A stretch of 64,000 nucleotides of DNA from JBIOHP01 sp044449065 (GCA_044449065.1 JBIOHP010000018.1:1-64000); one strand, 5' to 3'. Shown: positions 41,635-52,380, numbered from the stretch's first letter. Notes: generated by a model not told the origin, from the letters alone. A program made the numbers and translations.

Positions 41635-42057
41635 ATGAAAAAAGTTGCCGGATTTATCAAACTACAAATTCCCGCAGGAGCGGCAAATCCCGCTCCGCCC
41701 GTTGGTCCCGCGTTGGGTCAAAAGGGCGTCAATATTATGGAATTTTGCAAACAGTTTAATGCCAGAACGCAGGCGCAACAAGGATTGATCATTCCGGTTG
41801 TCATCACTGTTTTTTCCGATAAATCTTTCACGTTTATCACTAAAACTCCGCCGGCTGCAGTCCTGCTGAAAAAAGCGGCGAAGCTTGAAAAGGGTTCTGG
41901 CGAACCGAACCGCAATAAAGTTGGTACGGTAACCAAGAAACAGGTGCGCGAGATCGCCGAAATGAAAATGCCCGATCTCAACGCGCACGATATTGAAGCG
42001 GCAATGGCGATGATCGCCGGAACTGCCCGCAGTATGGGACTCCTCGTCGAGGAATAA
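41635..42057 (+). CDS. rplK: Ribosomal protein uL11
   Basis: 140 residues, normal length. The N-terminal domain has PPVGPALGQKGVNIMEFCKQ and the C-terminal rRNA-binding domain NKVGTVTKKQVREIAEMKMP. It forms the GTPase-associated centre with bL12 and uL10. GAAGGAAG precedes the ATG. First ribosomal gene of the rplKA-rplJL-rpoBC block. Confidence 0.97.
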   Translation: MKKVAGFIKLQIPAGAANPAPPVGPALGQKGVNIMEFCKQFNARTQAQQGLIIPVVITVFSDKSFTFITKTPPAAVLLKKAAKLEKGSGEPNRNKVGTVTKKQVREIAEMKMPDLNAHDIEAAMAMIAGTARSMGLLVEE

Positions 42058-42148
42058 TATCCAGAGTTTTTGATTCATAGTGGAAGAACGCTGGATCTTA
42101 ATTCTGCCGGCGGGCGTTAACACCACAACTATTCATAAGGAAACAACG

Positions 42149-42844
42149 ATGAAAAGAAGTAAACGGTACAAAACGGTTGTAGTTAAAGTCGATCCGAAGA
42201 AAGCATACACGATCGATGAAGCAGTCGGAAAAGTTAAAGAGATGGCGAGCGCAAAATTTGTTGAAGCGGTTGATATCGCGGTGCGCCTCGGCGTCGATCC
42301 TAAAAAAGCCGATCAGGCAATTCGCGGTACGGTTGCATTGCCCCATGGCATTGGAAAAGCGGTCAGAGTTCTCGTCATTGCGAAACCACCCCGCGAACAG
42401 GAAGCATTGGCAGCCGGAGCTGATCATGCGGGTTTTACCGATTATCTGGAAAAGATCAAAGCAGGTTGGGCTGATGTCGATGTGATTATAGCAACACCTG
42501 ATTCGATGGTCGAGCTTGGTAAATTAGGAAAAATCCTCGGGCCCCGCGGTCTTATGCCGAATCCGAAAAGCGGAACAGTTACTGCAGATATTGCAAAAGC
42601 GGTTAAGGAGGTCAAGGCGGGAAAAATTGAATTCCGCGTCGATAAAGCTGGAATTCTTCATGCGACGATTGGCAAGGTGAACTTTGAACCACAAAAATTG
42701 TCGGAGAATATCCACGCCTTTTTAAATACCGTTGTGCGCCTCAAGCCATCATCCGCGAAGGGCCAATATATAAAGAGTATATTTTTATCAAGCACTATGG
42801 GACCCGGCGTTCAGATTGATCGCTCGATCGTCTCAGTGCATTAA
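42149..42844 (+). CDS. rplA: Ribosomal protein uL1
   Basis: 231 residues. The ATG at 42149 with AAGGA upstream gives MKRSKRYKTVV and the usual length; a start at 42080 would add an unrelated 23-residue N-terminus. Family segments include VDIAVRLGVDPKKADQAIRG and LGPRGLMPNPKSGTVT. It forms the L1 stalk and in other bacteria represses its own operon by binding the rplK leader. Confidence 0.96.
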   Translation: MKRSKRYKTVVVKVDPKKAYTIDEAVGKVKEMASAKFVEAVDIAVRLGVDPKKADQAIRGTVALPHGIGKAVRVLVIAKPPREQEALAAGADHAGFTDYLEKIKAGWADVDVIIATPDSMVELGKLGKILGPRGLMPNPKSGTVTADIAKAVKEVKAGKIEFRVDKAGILHATIGKVNFEPQKLSENIHAFLNTVVRLKPSSAKGQYIKSIFLSSTMGPGVQIDRSIVSVH

Positions 42845-42880
42845 AATTTTTAATCATTACGCACTCAGTACAATTACAAG

Positions 42881-42923
42881 CTTTCTGCCTTTCTGTCACC
42901 AACGGACGGGGCTTCTCAGAAAG
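42881..42923 (+). promoter_or_regulatory. Candidate L10 leader hairpin
   Basis: CTTTCTG occurs twice (42881-42887, 42889-42895) and can pair with CAGAAAG (42917-42923) around ACCAACGGACGGGGCTT, about 25 bases before rplJ. Known rplJ leaders in many bacteria bind the L10-L12 complex for feedback control; position and stem fit, but the kink-turn details were not verified. Confidence 0.45.
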
Positions 42924-42946
42924 CGTTAAAACTAACGAGGTAAACC

Positions 42947-43468
42947 ATGAACCGTTCTGAAAAAGAACAAATTATTGCAGAAGTAGCGGAACAGTTTTCC
43001 CGCGCCAAGGGCATGTACTTTGCAGATTTCACCGGCATAACCGTTGAAGAGGTTAACGAATTACGCCGTGAATTCCGGAAATCGAAGATCGATTACCGTG
43101 TTGTAAAGAACACGCTTGCCCGTAAAGCGCTGGAACAGGTGAGCGGGTACGATGCAGTGTATGATAACCTGACCGGACCAACCGCCGTTGCCATCGGGTA
43201 TGACGATCCGGTAGTTCCTGCAAAAATTATCAAAAAGTTCCGCGATAGGTATCAGAAATTGAATTTGAAAGTCTGCGTTATCGAAAAGCAGGTTTTTCCC
43301 GGCTCGCAACTTGATGAAATATCGAAGCTGCCCGGTCGTTCTGAACTCATTGCAGGAATTATCGGTAGCATTCAAGCTCCAATCTCCGGCGTCGTAGGAT
43401 CCATAAACGCAGTGATGCGCGATCTGGTGTATGTCATCGATGCGATTGAGAAGAAGAAAGCTGCGTAA
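42947..43468 (+). CDS. rplJ: Ribosomal protein uL10
   Basis: 173 residues, usual length. The N-terminal rRNA-binding domain (AKGMYFADFTGITVEEVNEL, DYRVVKNTLARKAL) is followed by the C-terminal helix that holds bL12 dimers. ACGAGG lies before the ATG. Downstream of the candidate leader hairpin. Confidence 0.97.
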   Translation: MNRSEKEQIIAEVAEQFSRAKGMYFADFTGITVEEVNELRREFRKSKIDYRVVKNTLARKALEQVSGYDAVYDNLTGPTAVAIGYDDPVVPAKIIKKFRDRYQKLNLKVCVIEKQVFPGSQLDEISKLPGRSELIAGIIGSIQAPISGVVGSINAVMRDLVYVIDAIEKKKAA

Positions 43469-43512
43469 GTTACTCACAATTTTAATTTGAAAATCATAGG
43501 AGAAATAAACAT

Positions 43513-43887
43513 ATGTCAGTAGTTGAAGAAATCGTAGAAAAAATTGAAAAATTAACCCTTCTCGAAGCCTCGGAATTAAAAAAGGCGTTGGAAGAAAAAT
43601 TCGGCGTTACTGCCGCTGCCCCCATGATGATGGGCGGCGGGATGCCCGCCGCTGCCGCAGCACCCGTCGAAGAAAAAACTGAATTCACTGTGCTCTTAAA
43701 AGCTGCCGGCGCTCAGAAGATCAACGTCATTAAAGTTGTCCGCGCGGCAACAGGTCTTGGCTTAAAAGAAGCGAAAGACCTTGTTGATGGTGCGCCGAAG
43801 AACGTCAAAGAGAGCATCAGCAAAGACGAAGCTGAAAAGCTGAAGAAAGAGCTCGAAGATGCCGGCGCTCAGGTCGAATTAAAGTAA
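43513..43887 (+). CDS. rplL: Ribosomal protein bL12
   Basis: 124 residues: N-terminal dimerisation helices, an Ala/Met/Pro-rich hinge (about residues 37-55) and the factor-binding C-terminal domain (INVIKVVRAATGLGLKEAKD). AGGAGA precedes the ATG. Recruits translation GTPases. A hairpin terminator separates it from rpoB. Confidence 0.97.
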   Translation: MSVVEEIVEKIEKLTLLEASELKKALEEKFGVTAAAPMMMGGGMPAAAAAPVEEKTEFTVLLKAAGAQKINVIKVVRAATGLGLKEAKDLVDGAPKNVKESISKDEAEKLKKELEDAGAQVELK

Positions 43888-43977
43888 TCATTCTCTGGAT
43901 GATTTATAAGGAAACCTTTTTAGGGTCTTTTCTTGTTTTGTTAACAGAGAAATTACGCCGGAAAAGCAACCTTTTTT

Positions 43978-44022
43978 AGCCGATAACCTATCTACGGATA
44001 GGTTGTCGGCTTGTTATTTTTT
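43978..44022 (+). terminator. Attenuating terminator between rplL and rpoB
   Basis: A 15-pair stem (43978-43992 with 43997-44011; arm AGCCGATAACCTATC, one wobble pair) with loop TACG is followed by TGTTATTTTTT. Like the rplL-rpoB attenuator of E. coli, it should let only part of the transcripts reach rpoBC. Confidence 0.85.
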
Positions 44023-44107
44023 AAAATTTGCTGGATATGGACAATGAGTTCGTTAAGAAATATGATATGCCAGCGTCACAAATGTTTATATAGAAGGAGT
44101 GTAACGA

Positions 44108-47100
44108 TTGAAATCACATCCTAACACCGTGGACGGACGAATATCGTTCGCAAAGATTCCTGAACTTATGGAATATCCCGATCTGCTCAATGTTCAGGTT
44201 GAATCATGGGAGAGCTTCTTACAATCACTTTTACCCCCTGAGAAACGTAAACTTCAGGGATTGCAGCTAATATTCAAGATGAATTTTCCCATTACCGACG
44301 CGCGGGAAAATTATATCCTGGAATTTGTCGAATATTATGTTGAGAAACCGAAATATTCCGTTATCGAATGCCAGGAACGCGGGCTGACCTACGCAGTTCC
44401 CTTGAAAGCCAAATTACGGCTTTCGAGCAAAAGTGAAGACGGAAAATCCTACGTCGATACCATTGAACAGGAGGTCTACCTCGGAAATTTACCTTCTATG
44501 ACCCATCGCGGAACATATATTATCAACGGCGCAGAACGCGTGGTGGTGAGCCAGTTGCACCGTTCGCCGGGCGTCTTCTTCGATGAAACAGTCCATCCTA
44601 ACGGCATGTCTATCTATTCAGCGCGCATTATCCCGTTCAGAGGAAGCTGGGTGGAATTCATGACCGATATCAGCAACGTGATGTATGTATATATAGACAG
44701 AAAGAAGAAATTCCCTGTCACTACACTTCTGAGAGCATTAGGATTTTCATCCGATGATGAGATTTTACACCTGTTCAACCTCGTCGATGAAATCGACGCC
44801 CACAAGGTAGACCTGAAAGATTACATTGGAAGAATTGTTTGCAGCGACGTCGTTGATAAAAAGACCGGCGAGATATTCATCAGCAAAGATTCCACACTCA
44901 CCGAAGATTTTGTTAAACGTCTCAAGAAAATCGAGATCAAAAAAATCCGGTTGTTGAAGCACGAGGGAATCGGAGAGGGTTCCGTTATCGCGAATACGAT
45001 ATTGAAAGATACCGCCAGAACCGGAGAGGAAGCGCTCAATACGATTTACCAGCAATTGCGATCCGGCGAAGCGCCCGATCTCGATACTGCAAAAAATCTT
45101 CTCGAACGATTATTCTTTAATGAGAAGCGGTACGATCTGGGCGATGTTGGCAGATACCGGATGAATGCAAAACTTGGATTAACCGTCCCGGTTACCACCA
45201 CCACGCTGACCAAAGAAGATATTATATCTATTATCAATTACCTGATCGATCTTCAGCAGGGTAAAAAGACAGTTGATGACATCGATCATCTCGGTAACCG
45301 CCGTGTTCGAACTGTCGGCGAACAAATCGGTCAGCAATTCAATATCGGGTTGGTTCGCATGGCGCGAACAATTCGTGAACGGTTGAGCTTGCGCGATCAG
45401 GAAAAATTATCCCCGCAAGACCTGGTTAATGCGAGAACCATCACCAGCGTAATTAATGCGTTTTTCGGAACCAACCAACTCTCACAATTTATGGATCAGA
45501 CGAACCCGCTTGCCGAGATAACACACAAACGGCGTATGTCTGCTCTCGGGCCGGGTGGTTTAACGCGTGAACGCGCAGGATTCGAAGTCCGCGACGTTCA
45601 TTATACGCATTATGGCAGGTTATGCCCCATTGAAACCCCCGAAGGTCCAAATATCGGCTTGATTTCTTCCCTCTGCATTCATGCGAGAGTAAACCAATTT
45701 GGTTTCATTGAAACTCCGTACCGAAAAGTCAAGAATAAAAAAGTTTCCACCGAAATAGAGTTCATGACGGCTGAGACGGAAGATAAATGCATCATTGCTC
45801 AGGCGAATGCTGAAATCGATGACCGGGGGAATTTCCTGACGGAACGCGTAAAGGCAAGGTACCAGAGCGATTACCCGCTCGCAAAACCTGAAGAAATTCA
45901 GTACATGGACGTAGCTCCCAATCAAATCGTTTCGGCTGCCGCTGCGCTCATTCCGTTCCTCGAACATGACGATGCCAACCGCGCGCTCATGGGTTCTAAC
46001 ATGCAGCGCCAGGCGGTGCCTCTTCTCAGACCTCAAACCCCTATTGTCGGGACGGGATTTGAAGAGAAAGTTGCCCGTGACGCCCGCACGATGATCGTTG
46101 CCGAACGGACAGGCATTGTAGAGTTTGTCGATTCAAACCGCATCGTAGTCAACTACGATATCGATGAGAATAGTCCGGAAGCCCTTGTGAGTTTTGACGA
46201 TAAAAAACGGGTCGAATACCGCCTCGTTAAATTCTTCAGAACGAACCAGGATACCTGCATCAACCAGATTGCCATTGTGAAACCGGGACAGCGCGTGAAG
46301 AGAGACGATATCTTAGCCGATGGCTGCGCCACCGATCACGGCGAACTTGCCCTCGGCAGGAATGTCATGGTGGCGTTCATGCCGTGGCGCGGATATAATT
46401 TTGAAGACGCTATCATCGTGAGCGAACGGCTTGTTGCGGAGGATATTTATACTTCGATTCACATCGAAGAATTTGAACTACAGGTTCGCGATACGAAACG
46501 CGGCGAAGAAGAATTGACCCCTGAAATACCCAATGTGAGCGAAGACGCCGTAAAAGACCTTGACGAAAACGGAGTTATCAGGGTCGGCGCGGAAGTGCAC
46601 GAGGGAGACATTCTCATCGGTAAAATTACACCAAAGGGTGAAACAGAATCTACTCCCGAAGAAAAACTCCTTAAAGCGATTTTCGGAGAAAAAGCCGGCG
46701 ACGTCAAAGATGCTTCGCTGAAGGCTCCCCCGGGAATGAAGGGAATTGTGATATCGACCAAGTTATTCAGCCGTAAACGCAAAGATGCTGAATCGAAGAA
46801 AGAAGAAAAACGGATGGTCGATCAACTCGATAAAACGCTTAAGAATGATCTGAAAGAAAATTACGAGAAACTTGTAAAGAAACTCGGAATGCTTCTTGAC
46901 GGCGAGAAATCGCTTGGCATCCATACATCCGCTGGAGAAGTTGCTATCCGCGGAGGAACAACGCTTAAGTTGGATACTTTTACCAGCATCACCCATCTGG
47001 AAAAGCTTGATTATTCAACGGATTGGGTCGACGATAAAAAGAAAAACAATCTTATCGCTAAGATCTATCAAAATTATGCCAAGAAAGAAAACGAACTGAA

Positions 47101-47884
47101 TGAATACGTTAAGCATGAAAAAACAAAGATCATGCTTGGCGATGAACTTCCTTCCGGAATCGTTCAATTAGCGAAGGTCTATATTGCAAAAAAGAGAAAA
47201 TTATCAGTTGGTGATAAGATGGCTGGTCGGCACGGGAATAAAGGCGTTGTGGCGAAGGTCGTTCCGATTGAAGACATGCCCTTTATGCTCGATGGTACGC
47301 CCGTCGATATGATTCTCAACCCGCTTGGTGTGCCTTCCCGGATGAACCTCGGGCAGCTATTTGAAACTGCTCTCGGTTGGGCTGGGTTTAAACTTGGCAC
47401 AAAATATACATCTCCCATCTTTGATGGAGCGGTCTGGGATGATGTGCAAGCTGAATTGAAGAAAGCAGAATTGAGCACGAATTCTAAAGCGATTCTGCGG
47501 GATGGACGCACGGGTGAGCTCTATGACCAGGAAGTTACCGTAGGCGCCATCTATATGATGAAACTTTCACACCTGGTGGATGATAAAATTCACGCCCGTT
47601 CAATCGGACCGTACTCGCTTATAACCCAGCAGCCCCTTGGGGGAAAAGCCCAATTTGGCGGTCAACGGTTCGGAGAGATGGAAGTCTGGGCGCTCGAAGC
47701 GTACGGCGCGGCAAATATCCTCCAGGAAATCCTAACAGTGAAGAGCGATGATGTAACAGGTCGCGCGAAGCTCTACGAGGCAATCGTGAAAGGAGATAAT
47801 TTACCCGAACCAAACGTTCCCGAGTCATTTAATGTGCTCGTTCGCGAGTTGATGGGTTTGGGTCTTGATATTAAGATCGAATAG
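44108..47884 (+). CDS. rpoB: RNA polymerase subunit beta
   Basis: 1258 residues, with a TTG start at 44108 backed by AGAAGGAG. The rifampicin-pocket region is wild-type in appearance (QLSQFMDQTNPLAEITHKRR, SALGPGGL), and the segments GRLCPIETPEGPNIGLI, GDKMAGRHGNKGVV and GGKAQFGGQRFGEMEVWALE are intact. It ends with ELMGLGLDIKIE. It forms the catalytic core with RpoC, encoded 63 bases downstream. Confidence 0.98.
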   Translation: MKSHPNTVDGRISFAKIPELMEYPDLLNVQVESWESFLQSLLPPEKRKLQGLQLIFKMNFPITDARENYILEFVEYYVEKPKYSVIECQERGLTYAVPLKAKLRLSSKSEDGKSYVDTIEQEVYLGNLPSMTHRGTYIINGAERVVVSQLHRSPGVFFDETVHPNGMSIYSARIIPFRGSWVEFMTDISNVMYVYIDRKKKFPVTTLLRALGFSSDDEILHLFNLVDEIDAHKVDLKDYIGRIVCSDVVDKKTGEIFISKDSTLTEDFVKRLKKIEIKKIRLLKHEGIGEGSVIANTILKDTARTGEEALNTIYQQLRSGEAPDLDTAKNLLERLFFNEKRYDLGDVGRYRMNAKLGLTVPVTTTTLTKEDIISIINYLIDLQQGKKTVDDIDHLGNRRVRTVGEQIGQQFNIGLVRMARTIRERLSLRDQEKLSPQDLVNARTITSVINAFFGTNQLSQFMDQTNPLAEITHKRRMSALGPGGLTRERAGFEVRDVHYTHYGRLCPIETPEGPNIGLISSLCIHARVNQFGFIETPYRKVKNKKVSTEIEFMTAETEDKCIIAQANAEIDDRGNFLTERVKARYQSDYPLAKPEEIQYMDVAPNQIVSAAAALIPFLEHDDANRALMGSNMQRQAVPLLRPQTPIVGTGFEEKVARDARTMIVAERTGIVEFVDSNRIVVNYDIDENSPEALVSFDDKKRVEYRLVKFFRTNQDTCINQIAIVKPGQRVKRDDILADGCATDHGELALGRNVMVAFMPWRGYNFEDAIIVSERLVAEDIYTSIHIEEFELQVRDTKRGEEELTPEIPNVSEDAVKDLDENGVIRVGAEVHEGDILIGKITPKGETESTPEEKLLKAIFGEKAGDVKDASLKAPPGMKGIVISTKLFSRKRKDAESKKEEKRMVDQLDKTLKNDLKENYEKLVKKLGMLLDGEKSLGIHTSAGEVAIRGGTTLKLDTFTSITHLEKLDYSTDWVDDKKKNNLIAKIYQNYAKKENELNEYVKHEKTKIMLGDELPSGIVQLAKVYIAKKRKLSVGDKMAGRHGNKGVVAKVVPIEDMPFMLDGTPVDMILNPLGVPSRMNLGQLFETALGWAGFKLGTKYTSPIFDGAVWDDVQAELKKAELSTNSKAILRDGRTGELYDQEVTVGAIYMMKLSHLVDDKIHARSIGPYSLITQQPLGGKAQFGGQRFGEMEVWALEAYGAANILQEILTVKSDDVTGRAKLYEAIVKGDNLPEPNVPESFNVLVRELMGLGLDIKIE

Positions 47885-47947
47885 CTGGTGACGCTTAGTG
47901 CTCGGTTAAACCACTGACGATATGACAACAAGGTAATTGGAGATTAT

Positions 47948-50900
47948 ATGGCATTTACATCGCATGAAAGTTTTTTAAAGAAGAATTTTTCGAAGATCAC
48001 GATTTCACTCGCTTCGTCCGACTTGATTTTATCACGGTCGCATGGAGAGGTAACGAAACCGGAGACAATCAATTATCGGTCCTTCCGTCCCGAAAAAGAT
48101 GGATTATTTTGTGAAAAAATCTTCGGACCCGTTCGGGATTGGGAATGTCACTGCGGAAAGTATAAACGCATCCGGTATAAAGGCATTATTTGCGATCGGT
48201 GCGGCGTTGAAGTAACTCAAAAAAGTGTCCGGCGTGAACGCATGGGACATATTTCCCTTGCGGTTCCCATTGTGCACATCTGGTACTTCCGGTCAACTCC
48301 GTCTAAGATTGGCGCCATTCTTGGATTGAGCGGCAAGGATCTTGAGAAGATCATTTATTATGAATCGTACGTTGTTATTCAACCGGGAATGACCGGCTTA
48401 CAACGCCTCGATTTGCTTTCCGAGGACCAATACTATGAGGTGCTCGCATCGCTTCCTGAAAAAAATCAGGACCTCGAAAATACTGATGAGCGCAAATTCA
48501 TCGGCCGTATCGGCGGCGACGCCATTAAAGATCTTATGAAACGCAGCGACGTAGAGAAAATTGCTCTTGATCTTCGTGAAGGACTGAAAACCGAAACATC
48601 GGTTCAGAAAAAACAGGAAATGTTGAAACGGCTCCGGGTCGTTGAGGCATTTCGCGATCACGAGGGAATTCAATTGAACAAACCTGAATGGATGGTGCTT
48701 GATGTTATACCGGTAATCCCGCCGGAACTCCGCCCTCTCGTTCCTCTTGAGGGGGGAAGGTTCGCCACATCCGATTTGAACGATCTTTACCGGCGTGTCA
48801 TTATCCGCAACAATCGTCTCCGTCGCTTAATTGAAATTAAAGCGCCTGAGGTCATTCTTCGCAACGAGAAAAGGATGTTGCAGGAAGCAGTCGATTCGTT
48901 ATTCGATAACTCCCGGCGTGTGAATGCTGTCAGATCGGATAATAACCATGCGTTGAAATCACTCTCAGATATGCTTAAGGGCAAACAGGGGAGATTCCGA
49001 CAAAATCTTCTCGGTAAGCGAGTCGATTATTCCGGACGTTCCGTGATCGTAGTAGGACCCGAGTTGAAGCTCCATGAATGCGGGTTACCGAAAGATATGG
49101 CGGTGGAACTGTTTAAACCATTTATAATCCGTAAACTCATCGAACGCGGTTTGGTGAAGACGGTGAAGAGCGCGAAAAAAATGGTAGATAAAAAGGGCCA
49201 GGAGGTGTGGGAAATTTTAGAACGCATCATCGATGGACACCCGGTAATTCTCAACCGCGCTCCTACGCTTCACCGGCTTGGTATACAAGCATTCCAACCG
49301 GTGCTTGTTGAAGGTAAGGCAATACGGGTTCACCCAATGGTTTGCACGGCGTTTAATGCAGATTTCGACGGCGATCAAATGGCGGTGCACGTTCCGTTAT
49401 CATACGACGCTCAACTTGAAGCGCGTATCCTGATGTTGTCGAGCCATAATATCCTTTCCCCGTCCAATGGGGCGCCGATTGTGCATCCGACGCAGGATCA
49501 GGTACTCGGCTGTTATTATCTCACAAAATCTAAGCCGGATCCTGAAGCAAAAGTTCAAATGTTCAGCTCGATGGATGAAGTTATCATTTCCTACAATGCC
49601 CAAAAGATCGATTTGCATTCACGGATAAAGGTTCGTATCGAAGGGAAAATGATTGAAACAACCGTCGGACGCGTTGTGTTCAACCGAATTGTTCCGAAGG
49701 AAATCGGATTTATCAATGAATTGCTGAATAAGAAAAGATTGACCACGATTGTTCATGAAGTATACCGCACGTGCGGTAACTTACGAACCGCGGAATTCCT
49801 TGATGATCTTAAGGAACTTGGATTCACGTATGCGACGAAAGGCGGATTATCCGTATCTCTGGGAGACGTTGTTATTCCCAAAGAGAAGGATGAAATAATC
49901 ACTAAAGCAAACCGTGACGTTGAAAACGTGCAGAGTCAATATTATCGCGGCTTTATCACCAACGGTGAACGTTATAATAAAGTTATCGATATCTGGACGC
50001 GTGCGACGAATAAAGTGGCGGAACGCCTGTTTGATTCGCTCCAACACGATCGCGAGGGATTCAATTCACTCTATATGATGGTTGATTCCGGCGCTCGTGG
50101 ATCGAAAGAACAAGTTCGCCAGCTCGCCGGTATGCGCGGATTAATGGCAAAACCGCAAAAAAGTATGTCCGGCGCCACCGGTGAATTAATCGAAAATCCC
50201 ATCATCGCGAATTTCCGTGAGGGACTATCGGTTTTGGAATATTTTATTTCCACACACGGCGCTCGAAAAGGTCTTGCTGATACCGCTCTTAAAACTGCCG
50301 ATGCCGGTTATCTGACGCGCAGATTAATAGATGTCGCCCAGGATGCGATCATTACGATCCATGACTGCGGGACAATCAGAGGCGTGCTCACCGGCGCGTT
50401 GAAAGAGGGTGAAGATATTAAGGAACCGCTCGCCGAACGTATTCTCGGCAGAGTGGCAGTCCATAATGTGCTCGACCCCCTGACTGGTAAGGTTCTGGTG
50501 AATGCAGGCGAAGAGATCGATGAAGAAAAAGCCGCGCTTATCTCCGATACCTCGATCGAGGCGGTTGAAATTCGGTCGGTTTTAACGTGCGAAGCAAAAC
50601 GCGGTTTATGCGCCAAGTGCTATGGAAGAGATTTGACCTCGGCGCGTATCGCTGAACCCAGCACGGCAACGGGCATCATTGCCGCGCAATCAATTGGCGA
50701 GCCGGGCACACAGCTTACGCTGCGTACGTTCCACACAGGCGGTACGGCAAGCTTGATCGCCGCGCAGTCGCAGATCGTTTCCAAGTTTGATGGTATAACA
50801 AAATATGAAGGTATTAAATCTCTCAAACATGTCGACTCTGATGGAAAAGTTATTGTTCTCGGCAGAAGCGGTGTTATTCATGTGCTTGATTCAGACAACC

Positions 50901-52231
50901 GTATCCTGACAAAATACGACGTTCCCTATGGCGCGATGTTGTTCGTCATGGATGGCGCACCCGTAAAACGAGGTGAAATAATTTATGAATGGGATCCGTA
51001 TAATGCGGTCATTATCTCCGAACATGCCGGCACTGTTACGTACCAGGATTTGAAAGAGAATATGACGTATCGTGAAGAACCCGATGAACAAACCGGTCAC
51101 ATTCAAAAAGTGGTTATCGATTCGCGCGATCGTACGCTCAGTCCCTCAATCCTTGTTATCAACGAGAAGGGACAGAAAGTCGGTAATTATATTATCCCGA
51201 CTCGCGCCCATCTTGTGATAAACGATGGTGAATTTGTAAAGGCAGGCACAATCCTGGTTAAAATCCCCCGTGATTCAGGAAAAACAAGGGATATCACCGG
51301 TGGTCTCCCTCGCGTTACAGAATTATTCGAAGCGCGGAGTCCCGCAGATCCAGCCATCGTTTCGGAAATCGATGGGGTTGTAAAGTTTGGTCCGCAGAAG
51401 CGCGGTTCGCGCGAAATATTGGTAACCAGCCACGATATGAAGGACGAAAGACGGTATCTCATTCCGATGGGAAAACATATTCTCGTCCAGGAAAACGATG
51501 TCGTGCGCGCCGGTGAACGTCTTTCCGACGGAGCAATTGATCCGCACGATATTCTCCGGATCAAGGGCGTTGGCGAAGTGCAGCAATACCTCGTGAATGA
51601 AATTCAGGAGGTGTATCGTATGCAGGGTGTGAAGATCAACGATAAACACATCGAGATCATCGTTCGGCAAATGATGCAAAAAGTGCATATTGCCGATCAG
51701 GGTGATTCACGATTCCTTGAGGATGATTATATCGACGGTATACTCGTCAACGAAGAGAACGAACGAGTCCATGATATGGTTGTCGTCACCTCGAAAGGGG
51801 ATTCCAAGTATAAAAATAATCAGCTCGTGTTGAAGAAGAAAGTCCGCGAGGTTAATCTCGATCTGAAGAAGCGGAATAAGAAGGTTGTCGAATTCCGCGA
51901 CGCCGAACCGGCAACTTCAGAACCGGTCCTGCTCGGAATTACGCAAGCCGCGCTTTCAACCGATAGCTTTGTCTCTGCCGCCTCGTTCCAGGAAACGACG
52001 AAGGTTCTCACCGACGCCGCTATTGAAGGAAAAGTTGATCACTTACTCGGCTTAAAAGAAAATGTTATCATGGGACACCTGATCCCAGCCGGTACCGGTC
52101 TTAAAAAATTCCGCAACATCATAGTGCTTCCTGCGGTGGAGGAAGAAATTATTCCGGTGGTCGAAGAAAAAATTGAAGTTGAGCCAATAGAAAAGAAAAA
52201 ACTCAAAAGAAAAGAAAAAACCGCCACGTAA
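47948..52231 (+). CDS. rpoC: RNA polymerase subunit beta-prime
   Basis: 1427 residues. The N-terminal zinc site is WECHCGKYKRIRYKGIICDR; the active-site loop NADFDGDQMAVHVPL carries the three Mg-binding aspartates; the second zinc site is CEAKRGLCAKCYG; the trigger loop region follows (TIRTFHTGGTA-type segment LTLRTFHTGGTASLI). The tail is Lys/Glu-rich. GGAG precedes the ATG. Ends the rpoBC unit and is followed by a terminator. Confidence 0.98.
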   Translation: MAFTSHESFLKKNFSKITISLASSDLILSRSHGEVTKPETINYRSFRPEKDGLFCEKIFGPVRDWECHCGKYKRIRYKGIICDRCGVEVTQKSVRRERMGHISLAVPIVHIWYFRSTPSKIGAILGLSGKDLEKIIYYESYVVIQPGMTGLQRLDLLSEDQYYEVLASLPEKNQDLENTDERKFIGRIGGDAIKDLMKRSDVEKIALDLREGLKTETSVQKKQEMLKRLRVVEAFRDHEGIQLNKPEWMVLDVIPVIPPELRPLVPLEGGRFATSDLNDLYRRVIIRNNRLRRLIEIKAPEVILRNEKRMLQEAVDSLFDNSRRVNAVRSDNNHALKSLSDMLKGKQGRFRQNLLGKRVDYSGRSVIVVGPELKLHECGLPKDMAVELFKPFIIRKLIERGLVKTVKSAKKMVDKKGQEVWEILERIIDGHPVILNRAPTLHRLGIQAFQPVLVEGKAIRVHPMVCTAFNADFDGDQMAVHVPLSYDAQLEARILMLSSHNILSPSNGAPIVHPTQDQVLGCYYLTKSKPDPEAKVQMFSSMDEVIISYNAQKIDLHSRIKVRIEGKMIETTVGRVVFNRIVPKEIGFINELLNKKRLTTIVHEVYRTCGNLRTAEFLDDLKELGFTYATKGGLSVSLGDVVIPKEKDEIITKANRDVENVQSQYYRGFITNGERYNKVIDIWTRATNKVAERLFDSLQHDREGFNSLYMMVDSGARGSKEQVRQLAGMRGLMAKPQKSMSGATGELIENPIIANFREGLSVLEYFISTHGARKGLADTALKTADAGYLTRRLIDVAQDAIITIHDCGTIRGVLTGALKEGEDIKEPLAERILGRVAVHNVLDPLTGKVLVNAGEEIDEEKAALISDTSIEAVEIRSVLTCEAKRGLCAKCYGRDLTSARIAEPSTATGIIAAQSIGEPGTQLTLRTFHTGGTASLIAAQSQIVSKFDGITKYEGIKSLKHVDSDGKVIVLGRSGVIHVLDSDNRILTKYDVPYGAMLFVMDGAPVKRGEIIYEWDPYNAVIISEHAGTVTYQDLKENMTYREEPDEQTGHIQKVVIDSRDRTLSPSILVINEKGQKVGNYIIPTRAHLVINDGEFVKAGTILVKIPRDSGKTRDITGGLPRVTELFEARSPADPAIVSEIDGVVKFGPQKRGSREILVTSHDMKDERRYLIPMGKHILVQENDVVRAGERLSDGAIDPHDILRIKGVGEVQQYLVNEIQEVYRMQGVKINDKHIEIIVRQMMQKVHIADQGDSRFLEDDYIDGILVNEENERVHDMVVVTSKGDSKYKNNQLVLKKKVREVNLDLKKRNKKVVEFRDAEPATSEPVLLGITQAALSTDSFVSAASFQETTKVLTDAAIEGKVDHLLGLKENVIMGHLIPAGTGLKKFRNIIVLPAVEEEIIPVVEEKIEVEPIEKKKLKRKEKTAT

Positions 52232-52266
52232 TAAATATTCGAATTTATCCCCTTTTCAATGGATTT

Positions 52267-52317
52267 TTACGTCAAATTGGAAGATTCCAATTTAGCGTAA
52301 GCCGTTATTTTTTATTT
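52267..52317 (+). terminator. Terminator of the rpoBC operon
   Basis: Stem TTACG..AAATTGG with CCAATTT..CGTAA (52267-52300, small internal loop) followed by GTTATTTTTTATTT. It stands directly before the str-operon promoter. Confidence 0.75.
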
Positions 52318-52318
52318 A

Positions 52319-52347
52319 TTGACAAAATGAGAATATTTTCGTATATT
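52319..52347 (+). promoter_or_regulatory. Sigma70-like promoter of the str operon
   Basis: TTGACA (52319-52324), 17-base spacer, TATATT (52342-52347). About 27 bases remain to the rpsL start. Expected to drive rpsL-rpsG-fusA-tuf and possibly the S10 genes. Confidence 0.82.
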
Positions 52348-52380
52348 TAAAGACTTTTTTAGAATTCTGGAGAATCGGAT